Positions 25,540 through 33,905 of a stretch of DNA of 64,000 nucleotides are shown piece after piece. The stretch's first letter is position 1. Each line of letters opens with the position of its first letter. Origin of the DNA: Cyclobacteriaceae bacterium (GTDB lineage Bacteria > Bacteroidota > Bacteroidia > Cytophagales > Cyclobacteriaceae); assembly GCA_016787565.1 (NCBI GenBank), contig JAEUUG010000012.1:310001-374000 (forward strand), in the 5' to 3' direction. The notes below the pieces were generated by a model. The model was given only the letters and a program-made list of their open reading frames with translations. It was not told where the DNA came from and did no database searches. A program made the position numbers and the translations under genes.

Positions 25540-26682
25540 ATGAAAAAATATCTACTCTCTCTCCTACTTTTGATTTCATCTTCCGGATACGTGCTCCAAG
25601 CACAGGATATCCCGTTGTTCAGTCAGAAGTTAACAAACTCATTTGTGTTTAATCCCGCGATAGCGGGTCACACCTATGGTTCCATGACCTACTCGTACAA
25701 ACAAAATTATTCTAAAGTAGAGGGATCACCGACTAACCACTTTTTAAGTTTACACACGCCCATCGCCAACCATCGATTTGGTGTAGGCGCCAGTATTTAT
25801 CAGGAAGATGTAACCTTTTTGCGCAACACCTATGCTTCAGGGGCATTCGCGTATCATCTTGCTTTCAACAAACTAAGCATCCTCTCAATGGGTGTATCAG
25901 CTGAGTTTAATTCCATCGGAACCAACGGCACTCCTAATTTTTCTAGCACGGGCGATCAGGCACTAAACGATCTTCAGGCAGGGCGCAGTAACAATTTCGA
26001 TTTTTCGTTTGGATTGCACTATCAAAACCGGTTTTTAAAAATCGGTGCTGCCGCCAATCGGCTTTCCGCAGGATGGATTGATAAAACGAGTTCCCTCTCG
26101 TACTATTATTCAGGCTTTGCGCAAGGCCTTATTCCGATTCGGGGTGGAGAAGATTTGCTCGAGCCTTATGTTGCCTATCAAAAACTTTCCGAAGTAAATA
26201 ATACACTCAGTGCAGGGCTATACTATACCTTCGACAATAAAATAACAGCCGGTGCTGCCATGCGCAGTGGCCAGGTATTAAACGCTTCGCTCGCGTTTCG
26301 CATATCCAAGTATGTGCTGTTGGGCTATTCACGCGAAATGATAACGGGGAACATTGGAGGCTTTGTAGGGGCAGCGAACGAATTTACGCTGCGGTATGAT
26401 TTCAATGATCAGAGTTACAAAGAAAGGTTCCGGGCAGATTATAAATCCGCACTTTCGTACAGAAGAAAAACGCTGAGTGGACCGATTGGTAAAGTTGGTT
26501 CCAGAAGCCCAAAGCAAATTCAACGGAACCAAAAGAAACTTGCCCCCTATTCGCCTAACAAACGGTACCAAAACACCAAAAAGTTGTCGGTGAAAACTTC
26601 TTCTTCAAAGAAAAATTTCAGCACAAAAAAGCGTCAGAAGAGCAACTATAAAAGGAAAAGCAAAAAGCTCAAAAAGAAATAA
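25540..26682 (+). CDS. PorP/SprF-family T9SS outer-membrane protein with basic C-terminal tail
   Basis: A 380-residue outer-membrane beta-barrel of the PorP/SprF family: signal peptide ending LQAQ, then the family opening DIPLFSQKLTNSFVFNPAIAG, and repeated amphipathic strands to about residue 300. SprF is needed for secretion of the type-B adhesin SprB in Flavobacterium, so this protein probably serves the type-B protein upstream. The last 75 or so residues are an unusual Lys/Arg-rich tail containing YRRKTL, YSPNKRYQN and clusters such as KRKSKKLKKK, also present in the second copy. The tail should face the periplasm. Confidence 0.85.
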   Translation: MKKYLLSLLLLISSSGYVLQAQDIPLFSQKLTNSFVFNPAIAGHTYGSMTYSYKQNYSKVEGSPTNHFLSLHTPIANHRFGVGASIYQEDVTFLRNTYASGAFAYHLAFNKLSILSMGVSAEFNSIGTNGTPNFSSTGDQALNDLQAGRSNNFDFSFGLHYQNRFLKIGAAANRLSAGWIDKTSSLSYYYSGFAQGLIPIRGGEDLLEPYVAYQKLSEVNNTLSAGLYYTFDNKITAGAAMRSGQVLNASLAFRISKYVLLGYSREMITGNIGGFVGAANEFTLRYDFNDQSYKERFRADYKSALSYRRKTLSGPIGKVGSRSPKQIQRNQKKLAPYSPNKRYQNTKKLSVKTSSSKKNFSTKKRQKSNYKRKSKKLKKK

Positions 26683-26707
26683 TCAGGTCTGATTCAAGTC
26701 TTTTTTT
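26681..26707 (+). terminator. Weak terminator-like hairpin after the first cassette
   Basis: AATCA, a four-base loop and TGATT overlap the PorP/SprF stop codon, followed four bases later by TCTTTTTTT. The stem has only five pairs, so termination would be weak; the second cassette may be partly read from the first. Confidence 0.25.
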
Positions 26708-26818
26708 CTTCGTTCAAAAATATATCCTTCACGAATCGCCTTACTTCGTTGCAATTCAACTGAATATTCAGCAACTTAAAGGTTACTTTAATCTACTTAA
26801 CCTAACTTTTCTCCCTTT

Positions 26819-29800
26819 ATGAAGGCTTTCATCTTTAAAGGCATGTTTTGCCTTTTGGCTTACCTTTTCATCTCTAATGCCCTTTTTGCGCAGACATCCA
26901 CTGTTTCCATTGGTACGGAAACACTAAAAGACAAGGCAGTACTCTGGCTTAAAGCAAGCGGAAACCAGGGTCTACTGTTGCCTGTTGTCAGCAGAAGTGC
27001 CTTTACCGGATTGAACAATTCGGATGAGAAAGGGATGTTGATTTTCGACCCGACAGACAACAAAGTTTATTTCTGGAATGGTACAACCTGGGTTGAAGCA
27101 GGTGGTGGATCAACTGCAAGCAATCAGGTATTGACCTTAAATGGAAATACTTTTTCTTTAACCGGATCACCCGCAAGCAGTGTTCCCCTTGCTAACAACA
27201 CTCCGGCAACAGGCCAGGCCTTAATTTGGAACGGAACTGCCTGGACGGCTGCTTCCTTATCCGGTGATGTAACCGGTACCGCCACCACCACACAAGTAAC
27301 TGGCATTCGCGGTAAATCCATTCCTACCCTTCCGGCCTCCACTCAGGCTTTAGTCTATGATGGTACCAATTGGGTTTTTCAAGCTATTGGAGGTGGAGGC
27401 GAAACCAATACTGCGAGTAATGTGGGAACCGGTGGTGTTGGCGTGTTCAAACAAAAGACAGGTGCAAATCTCGAGTTTCAAAAAATCAATGCAGGTTCTA
27501 ACAGAGTAAGTGTAACGCAAGACACCCCTAACAGCGAAGTAGATATTGATGTGAATCAAGCTAACCTTTCTATAGCTTCATCACAAGTAACGGGCTTAGG
27601 TGCTCTGGCAACTTTGAACACCGTTAATACTGCTCAACTTACAGATGGAGCAGTAACCACTGCAAAACTTGCTCCTTCAGGTGCTTCCAATGGACAGGTA
27701 TTGAAGTTTAACGGTACTACCTGGGTTGCTGCCGTTGATGATGTGGGTGGTGGTGCAACACCAACGCTTTCCAATGGACAAATATTAACCGGAAATGGAA
27801 CGACCAATGCTGCATCAACATTAACAGGCGATGCATCATTAAGTGGAGGAACTTTAATCATTGCCAACAATGCCATTACCTCTGCAAAAATTGCTGATGG
27901 AACAATCACAGCAGCTGATCTGAACGCTATGAGTGCAACAGCTAACCAGGTACTGCAATATAACGGCACCGTATGGGCTCCTGCTACACTCGCTGCCGGA
28001 GGGTCTGTAACCAGTGTTGCCCTCACATTACCCGGAATATTTACCGTAACCGGATCACCCATTACTACTTCGGGTACACTTGCTGCTACACTCGCTTCAC
28101 AAGCAGCCAATACAATTTGGGCCGCTCCCAATGGATCTGCCGGTTCGCCAACATTCAGAACATTGGTCCCTGCCGACATACCCAATCTTGATGCTGCAAA
28201 AATTACTTCAGGAACAATTCCACTGACACAAGGTGGTACGGGAGCAACAACCGCTGCTGCTGCCAGAACCAATTTAGGTCTGGGTACACTCTCGACATTA
28301 AATGCGGTTGGATCAACGGAAATCACCAATGGCTCTATACAGGATATTGACATTGCTAATGCTTCTATAACAGCCGCTAAACTTGCAGCTTCAGGCGCAT
28401 CCAACGGTCAGATTTTGAAGTTTAACGGCACTACCTGGGTTGCTGCCGCTGATGATGTGGGCGGTGGCGCAACACCAACGCTTTCCAATGGACAAATTTT
28501 AACCGGTAATGGAACGACCAATGCTGCATCAACTTTAACTGGAGATGCCACGTTAAGTGGAGGCGCTATTACGATTGCTAACAACGCTATTACTACAGCA
28601 AAAATCAATAATGCTGCAGTCGATGCTACTAAACTGGCTGATAATGCGGTAACGTCTGCAAAAATTGTAGATGGAACAATCACTGCTGCCGATTTGAACG
28701 CCATGAGTGCAACAGCTAATCAGGTTCTGCAATACAATGGAACTGTATGGGCACCTGCCACACTTGCTGCCGGTGGATCGGTAACCAGTGTTGCCCTTAC
28801 TTTACCAGGGATTTTTACCGTAACCGGATCACCGATCACTACTTCAGGTACACTTGCTGCGACACTCGCATCACAAGCGGCCAACACAATTTGGGCTGCT
28901 CCCAATGGATCAGCAGGTTCTCCTACATTCAGAACATTAGTAGCTGCCGACATACCGAATCTTGATGCCGCCAAAATTACTACCGGAACAATTCCAGTTA
29001 CACAAGGAGGAACGGGAGCAACAACCACTGCAGCAGCCAGAACTAATTTAGGTTTAGGTACACTAGCAACATTAAACACTGTTGGGTCAACGGAAATTAC
29101 TGATGGCTCTATTACAGGCGCGGATCTTGCCACAAATATTTCCATCAGTACAACCGGAAATATTGCCACAACTGGAACGGGAACACTTTCCGTAGCAGGA
29201 GCGACTACACTCAGTGCTTTGGGAGGTAGTGGTGCACAAATGGTAGTAGTGGATAATGCAGGTCTTCTTGGTAAGCAGGCTATACCCACCGCAGGTTGGG
29301 AACTAACTGGAAATGCTGGAACCAACCCTGCCACCAATTTTATTGGAACCACGGATGCTCAGCCTTTGCGTTTTGCTACAGGAGTGGGTGGCGTGGAGAG
29401 AATGAGGATCAGTCCAACAGGGAATGTGGGCATTGGCATAAGTGCCCCTAATAATTTATTACACGTGAATGATCCTGCCAACACGCAGGGCACTTTCCAG
29501 TTAACAGCAGGAACAGCTACTGGAACAACAGCTACCGATGGATTAATTCTGTCCAGCAACGCCACAGCTGCAAATATCCTCAACCGGGAAAATACGCCAC
29601 TCTTCCTTGGCACTAACGGTATTAATAGAGTAACAGTAAGTGGAGCCGGAAATGTGGGTATAGGAACTTCTACTCCAAATGCCCCGCTACAACTAGCAAA
29701 TGCGGTTGGCAGACGTATCGTTGTTTGGGAAGCAGGTAACAATGATCATGAATTTATTGGTTTTGGCGTTGGAGGCGCAGGCACGTTTGAATCGCAAATA

Positions 29801-31678
29801 CCGGTTAACAGCAACGCCTTTTTATGGAAAACGGGTACTAGCGCAACAACCAGCAATGAACTCATGCGGTTAACCGGTCTCGGAAATTTAGGTATTGGAA
29901 CTGCAACACCCGCAGCCAAGCTTGATATTGCGGGCACAATTAAAATTACAGATGGCACGCAAGGCGTGGGAAAAGTACTGGTTTCTGATGCGAATGGATT
30001 GGCCAGTTGGGGAACCTTCAGCGGAAGTGCATTATCTACACTTAATGTAATCCCAAAAGGTAACGGCACAGGGCAAGTAGCCTCTCAGCTTTTTGACAAT
30101 GGCACAAATGTGGGAATAAACAACGCAACGCCCGCACAAAAGCTTGATGTTGGTGGCAACATCAATATTGGATCCTCCAATAGTTATATGATCAATAGCT
30201 TGGCGATGATGAGTAATGCTGGTACAGCAAATATTTTTGTTGGTGGAAACAATGGAACTCCAACGGGTTCTAACCTGGCCTTTTTCGGAAGAGGCGCTGG
30301 TGCTAATAATGGAAGTGCATCAGACAATACCTTCATTGGACGAAATGCCGGATCGCAAGCAAGTACAGGTGGTTTTAATGCTTTCTTTGGAAAGGATGCT
30401 GGAAATGCCACCACAACCGGAACTGGTAATACCTTTCTTGGCAATGAAACAGGAGCAACCAATTTAACCGGTTCTCGAAATGTATTAATCGGCAGGTTTG
30501 CCAATGTATCAGCTTCCAACTTAACCAATGCCATTGCCATTGGTTTCAGTTCAATTGTTGGAGCAAGTGATGCAATGGTATTGGGAGGCGCAGTAGGATC
30601 AGGTAACGAAGTGAACGTTGGTATTGGTGTAACCACACCACTTGATCGTCTTCATGTTGATGGATCCATTAGGTTTACTAGCGATTTAAAGCCAGGAGGA
30701 AGTGCTGGTACTGCCGGACAGGTCCTTCGATCTGCTGGATCAGGGAATGTTCCAACATGGGTAACCCCGACTACTTTCAGTTGGGGCATAACCGGTAACT
30801 CCGGAACTGTTCCAGGCACAAATTATGTTGGAACCAGTGATGCTGTCGATCTTGCCTTTGCAACAAACGGAACAAGAAGAATGGTCATTGATGCCAGCGG
30901 AAGAGTCGGCATCAATACCACTACACCGCTGTCAGGGGCAATTCTGGATATTGTTCCGACCGGAACAGGTATCGGCAACATAAAACTTAGAGGCAGTTCC
31001 GTTAATCCAACGGACCCTGTTGATATTGATTTTGTCGATTATGTTGGGACTACAATCCTAGGCCGTATTTCAATGAACCCAAGCAATCCTGATATGTGGT
31101 TTGCAACCAATGGAACCACAGTAAGGATGAGGATCATGGCTGACGGCAAAATGGGTATTGGAAGAACTCCCACAACCAATCTATTGGAAGTTGAAGGTGA
31201 AGCATCAAAAACTACTGCGAGCGGTTGGTTAGCTAATTCAGACAGGAGAATAAAGACAGACATTAAAGACATAACAAATGGAATTGAGGTAGTAAAAAAG
31301 CTTAGGCCGGTCATGTTTAGGTACACCGATGAGTGGATGAAAAAACATCCATCCATAAAAAATCAGTATTACTACAACTTTATCGCTCAAGAATTCCAAC
31401 AAGTATTTCCTGATGCTGTGAAAGGCAGTGGTGAATTCATTGATGGTGATGACCAGGAGATTTTACAAGTTGACACGTACAATGCACAGATTGTGACCAT
31501 CAAGGCTGTGCAGGAACTCATCGCAAAAATCGAACTCCTGGAAGCTGAAAACCAAAAACTGAAATCAGAAAAGGGAACGCTTGAAGCCAAGGTAACTTCC
31601 ATCGAGGATCAGCAGAAATCACTCCTCAAAGATGTCGAGGAACTGAAACGGATTTTAGGAGCAGCTGCAAAAAAATAA
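26819..31678 (+). CDS. Giant exported tail-fibre-like protein with S74 chaperone and tandem repeats
   Basis: A 1619-residue paralogue of the earlier S74 protein. Signal peptide (about 1-25, ending LFAQ), shared N-terminal module (KAVLWLKASGNQGLLLP, GMLIFDPTDNKVYFW, TWVEAGG), a very long Gly/Thr/Ala/Asn shaft, then the S74 chaperone NSDRRIKTDI with Ser1474 and Lys1479, and a terminal coiled coil (about 1575-1610). Two near-identical shaft repeats of about 225-245 residues lie around residues 283-765. A trimerisation-type region of NAxxGxxA repeats (NTFIGRNAG, NTFLGNETG, near 1163-1225) precedes the chaperone. Expected to form a long surface fibre after self-cleavage. The next gene begins seven bases later. 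Confidence 0.85.
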   Translation: MKAFIFKGMFCLLAYLFISNALFAQTSTVSIGTETLKDKAVLWLKASGNQGLLLPVVSRSAFTGLNNSDEKGMLIFDPTDNKVYFWNGTTWVEAGGGSTASNQVLTLNGNTFSLTGSPASSVPLANNTPATGQALIWNGTAWTAASLSGDVTGTATTTQVTGIRGKSIPTLPASTQALVYDGTNWVFQAIGGGGETNTASNVGTGGVGVFKQKTGANLEFQKINAGSNRVSVTQDTPNSEVDIDVNQANLSIASSQVTGLGALATLNTVNTAQLTDGAVTTAKLAPSGASNGQVLKFNGTTWVAAVDDVGGGATPTLSNGQILTGNGTTNAASTLTGDASLSGGTLIIANNAITSAKIADGTITAADLNAMSATANQVLQYNGTVWAPATLAAGGSVTSVALTLPGIFTVTGSPITTSGTLAATLASQAANTIWAAPNGSAGSPTFRTLVPADIPNLDAAKITSGTIPLTQGGTGATTAAAARTNLGLGTLSTLNAVGSTEITNGSIQDIDIANASITAAKLAASGASNGQILKFNGTTWVAAADDVGGGATPTLSNGQILTGNGTTNAASTLTGDATLSGGAITIANNAITTAKINNAAVDATKLADNAVTSAKIVDGTITAADLNAMSATANQVLQYNGTVWAPATLAAGGSVTSVALTLPGIFTVTGSPITTSGTLAATLASQAANTIWAAPNGSAGSPTFRTLVAADIPNLDAAKITTGTIPVTQGGTGATTTAAARTNLGLGTLATLNTVGSTEITDGSITGADLATNISISTTGNIATTGTGTLSVAGATTLSALGGSGAQMVVVDNAGLLGKQAIPTAGWELTGNAGTNPATNFIGTTDAQPLRFATGVGGVERMRISPTGNVGIGISAPNNLLHVNDPANTQGTFQLTAGTATGTTATDGLILSSNATAANILNRENTPLFLGTNGINRVTVSGAGNVGIGTSTPNAPLQLANAVGRRIVVWEAGNNDHEFIGFGVGGAGTFESQIPVNSNAFLWKTGTSATTSNELMRLTGLGNLGIGTATPAAKLDIAGTIKITDGTQGVGKVLVSDANGLASWGTFSGSALSTLNVIPKGNGTGQVASQLFDNGTNVGINNATPAQKLDVGGNINIGSSNSYMINSLAMMSNAGTANIFVGGNNGTPTGSNLAFFGRGAGANNGSASDNTFIGRNAGSQASTGGFNAFFGKDAGNATTTGTGNTFLGNETGATNLTGSRNVLIGRFANVSASNLTNAIAIGFSSIVGASDAMVLGGAVGSGNEVNVGIGVTTPLDRLHVDGSIRFTSDLKPGGSAGTAGQVLRSAGSGNVPTWVTPTTFSWGITGNSGTVPGTNYVGTSDAVDLAFATNGTRRMVIDASGRVGINTTTPLSGAILDIVPTGTGIGNIKLRGSSVNPTDPVDIDFVDYVGTTILGRISMNPSNPDMWFATNGTTVRMRIMADGKMGIGRTPTTNLLEVEGEASKTTASGWLANSDRRIKTDIKDITNGIEVVKKLRPVMFRYTDEWMKKHPSIKNQYYYNFIAQEFQQVFPDAVKGSGEFIDGDDQEILQVDTYNAQIVTIKAVQELIAKIELLEAENQKLKSEKGTLEAKVTSIEDQQKSLLKDVEELKRILGAAAKK
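27667..28338 (+). repeat. Shaft repeat, copy 1
   Basis: First copy of a tandem repeat in the giant fibre gene, from SGASNGQVLKFNGTTW through LTQGGTGATTAAAARTN to GSTEITNGSI. It differs from copy 2 at many third codon positions but at few amino acids, and lacks a 60-base insertion present there. Confidence 0.9.
28381..29112 (+). repeat. Shaft repeat, copy 2
   Basis: Second copy, offset 714 bases from copy 1 in its first part and 774 bases after an extra 20-residue block (within ITTAKINNAAVDATKLADN). It ends at GSTEITDGSI. The protein is nearly the same as copy 1 while silent changes are frequent. Confidence 0.9.
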
Positions 31679-31685
31679 TTAGAGT

Positions 31686-32735
31686 ATGAAATCCAATGTT
31701 CTATTCTTTGTGCTATTGGTTTCGTCCATCGGCACACTTCATGCTCAGTTCAAGATCAACGCTAATAGTATTTTCAAAGCAAAGGGCACCATCAGTACCA
31801 ATGCCCTCGTTAACAACGCCAGCGCACAAACAAATTTGAGCGAAGCGCAACTAACCTTATTGGGTGGTGATCAGTCTGTCACCACCTCACAGACTATTTT
31901 AGTCTCGACACTAAAAATCGATCAGGGTGGGAGAAAAACACTCAGTGGTAACTGGGAGGTAAACGGAACACTGCAATTGGTAAACGGAATAATTTCCGTA
32001 GGCAATAATGCCCAATTACTTTACACCGGAACACAAACTACCGAGGGAAATAACAATTCTTTTGTTGATGGCTATTTCGTTCTGAGGGGATCGGGTAGAA
32101 AATTTTTCCCGATCGGAACCGGGAATGTCTATGCCCCAGCAATACTGGAGGCATCTCCTGATTCTGAAGTTGGCATGCGAACTGTTTCGGGTGATGCCGG
32201 AGTCATACTCCCGGAAGGCGTAAGTGCAAATTTTGCAGGGCATTATTGGGAACTGAGCGATGCAACAAACTCACCTGTATCACTGAGTTTGAATGGACTG
32301 GGATCCTTTCTGGATAGTTCCCGACCAATCGTTCTGGAAGCATCAGCTCCCAGCGCAACAGCCCAATCGTTAAGCGGCACTTTCTCTGGTAGTTTCGTCA
32401 CCAGCATCGAAAATGCAACACAAACTATTCTGGTAATCGGAAAGGCTGCTGAATTTTCTCTCGTCATCCATGACTTGATTACACCGTTTACCATTGATGC
32501 TGTTAATGATAAACTCACCATCGAAAATATTGAATTGACGAGCGAAAACAAAGTGAAGCTTCTTGATCGTTGGGGTGTTGTGGCGGCAGAATGGAAAAAC
32601 TACACGAATGAAACCGAGTACGACTTCAGCACATTGAGTCCCGGAAATTACGTATGTCTGGTAGAATATTCTTATCCCGGGGAAAGCAATCGACTGACAG
32701 CAAAAGGAATGGTTACAGTTCTTAAAACAAAATGA
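31686..32735 (+). CDS. T9SS type-B (CHU_C-like) C-terminal domain surface protein, second copy
   Basis: A 349-residue paralogue of the type-B protein in the first cassette. Signal peptide (about 1-20, ending LHAQ), a beta-rich domain with NNSFVDGYFVLRGSGRKFFPIG (about 119-140) and the sorting-like end DLITPFTIDAVNDKLTIEN, KLLDRWGVVAAEW, LSPGNYVCLVEYS. The two paralogues align over their whole length by eye but differ at many residues, so the duplication is not recent. Presumed exported through the T9SS with the PorP/SprF protein encoded immediately downstream. Confidence 0.78.
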   Translation: MKSNVLFFVLLVSSIGTLHAQFKINANSIFKAKGTISTNALVNNASAQTNLSEAQLTLLGGDQSVTTSQTILVSTLKIDQGGRKTLSGNWEVNGTLQLVNGIISVGNNAQLLYTGTQTTEGNNNSFVDGYFVLRGSGRKFFPIGTGNVYAPAILEASPDSEVGMRTVSGDAGVILPEGVSANFAGHYWELSDATNSPVSLSLNGLGSFLDSSRPIVLEASAPSATAQSLSGTFSGSFVTSIENATQTILVIGKAAEFSLVIHDLITPFTIDAVNDKLTIENIELTSENKVKLLDRWGVVAAEWKNYTNETEYDFSTLSPGNYVCLVEYSYPGESNRLTAKGMVTVLKTK

Positions 32736-32743
32736 TCTCAGTT

Positions 32744-33868
32744 ATGAAAAAAATTTACTCAACTATTTTACTTCTGCTGATTTCATTTGCCCTTCAGGCA
32801 CAGGACATACCCTTGTTCAGTCAGAAGTTAACGAACTCATTTATTTACAATCCTGCCGTGGCAGGTCATACGTTGGGCTCCGCAACCTATTCCTACCGGC
32901 AGAGTTATAATGGCATTGCCAATGCGCCCCGAAATAATTTCATCAGTGTGCATACACCTGTTGGCAATCATAAATTTGGTATTGGCGCAAACTTCTATCA
33001 GGAAGAAGTAAACTTTCTGAAAAATAGTTATGCTTCAGCAGCCTTCGCTTATCACATCCAATTTAATCGTACAAGCTCACTTTCAATGGGTGTTGCCGGT
33101 GAATATAATTTTATGCGCCTCAGCGGAAGGACAAACAGCGATGCCAGTGATCAGGATTACATTAAATTGTCCAATGGTGAATTAAATGACTACGACTTCT
33201 CCTTCGGTCTTTTATACCAAACACGTTTCTTCAAGGCTGGGCTTGCCGCGAATCGCTTAGCCACCGGCTGGATTAAGGAAGACAATGCCACCATTCTTTC
33301 AAACTACTATTCGGGTTTTGCACAAGGTATGATACCCATGCGCGGTGGTGAAGATATGTTGGAACCCTATTTTGCTTTCCGTAAATTCTCAGAGACAAAT
33401 GACACGTATGATCTTGGATTATACTATACCTACAGCAACCGACTATTGGCTGGTGGATCTTATCGAAGTGGTGGTGTTGCCGCATTGACAGCAGGCGTTT
33501 ATTTGACCCCCAAACTATTGCTCGGCTATTCGCGTGAAATGTTTGTGGGTGAAGTTCGCAATCAGGTTGGATCAACCAACGAGTTTACGTTACGGTTTGA
33601 CTTTAATGCGTTTGATTACAGGAATAACTTTAAAGCCGACTACTTGAACTCGATGGCGTATCGCAGGAAGACGCTAAACTCGGCCAAGCCAGGATCGAGT
33701 GGAAGTAAAGGCCCTGCACAGTTGCATAAGCAACAAAAGAAGATGGCCGCATATTCACCAAACAAGCGTTATCAAAATATCAATAAACTTTCAATGACGC
33801 CTGGTTCGCAACACTATAAATTAAGTGCTGCCAAAAAGAAATCCTACAAAAAGAAAAAGAGGAAATAA
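32744..33868 (+). CDS. PorP/SprF-family T9SS outer-membrane protein, second copy
   Basis: A 374-residue paralogue of the first PorP/SprF protein. I take the ATG at 32744 because it starts directly with the signal peptide (MKKIYSTILLLLISFALQAQ); an ATG at 32732 overlapping the previous stop is also possible. The family opening DIPLFSQKLTNSFIYNPAVAG is followed by the barrel, then the same kind of basic tail (YRRKTLNS, YSPNKRYQN, ending KKKSYKKKKRK). It probably serves the type-B protein just upstream. A strong terminator overlaps its stop. Confidence 0.85.
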   Translation: MKKIYSTILLLLISFALQAQDIPLFSQKLTNSFIYNPAVAGHTLGSATYSYRQSYNGIANAPRNNFISVHTPVGNHKFGIGANFYQEEVNFLKNSYASAAFAYHIQFNRTSSLSMGVAGEYNFMRLSGRTNSDASDQDYIKLSNGELNDYDFSFGLLYQTRFFKAGLAANRLATGWIKEDNATILSNYYSGFAQGMIPMRGGEDMLEPYFAFRKFSETNDTYDLGLYYTYSNRLLAGGSYRSGGVAALTAGVYLTPKLLLGYSREMFVGEVRNQVGSTNEFTLRFDFNAFDYRNNFKADYLNSMAYRRKTLNSAKPGSSGSKGPAQLHKQQKKMAAYSPNKRYQNINKLSMTPGSQHYKLSAAKKKSYKKKKRK

Positions 33869-33890
33869 TTTCTCCTCTTTTTCTTTTTAA
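33854..33890 (+). terminator. Strong terminator of the second cassette
   Basis: A perfect 10-base inverted repeat (AAAAAGAGGA and TCCTCTTTTT, nine-base loop) spans the PorP/SprF stop codon and continues into CTTTTT. Its A-rich left arm would also give a U run on the other strand, so it may serve the convergent caspase gene too. Confidence 0.85.
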
Positions 33891-33905
33891 GATTTTAGTA
33901 AAATC

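Noticed and set aside
27634..28404. A 256-codon minus-strand frame inside the giant fibre gene (and similar ones at 28720-29352 and 28408-28704)
   Set aside because: They mirror the biased Gly/Thr/Ala codons of the plus-strand repeats, give Val/Ala/Pro-rich nonsense and have no family resemblance.
20058..33868. A prophage, suggested by tail-fibre-like repeats and S74 domains
   Set aside because: No capsid, terminase, integrase, lysis or baseplate genes are present, and the partner genes are T9SS components with signal peptides, so a cellular surface system fits better.
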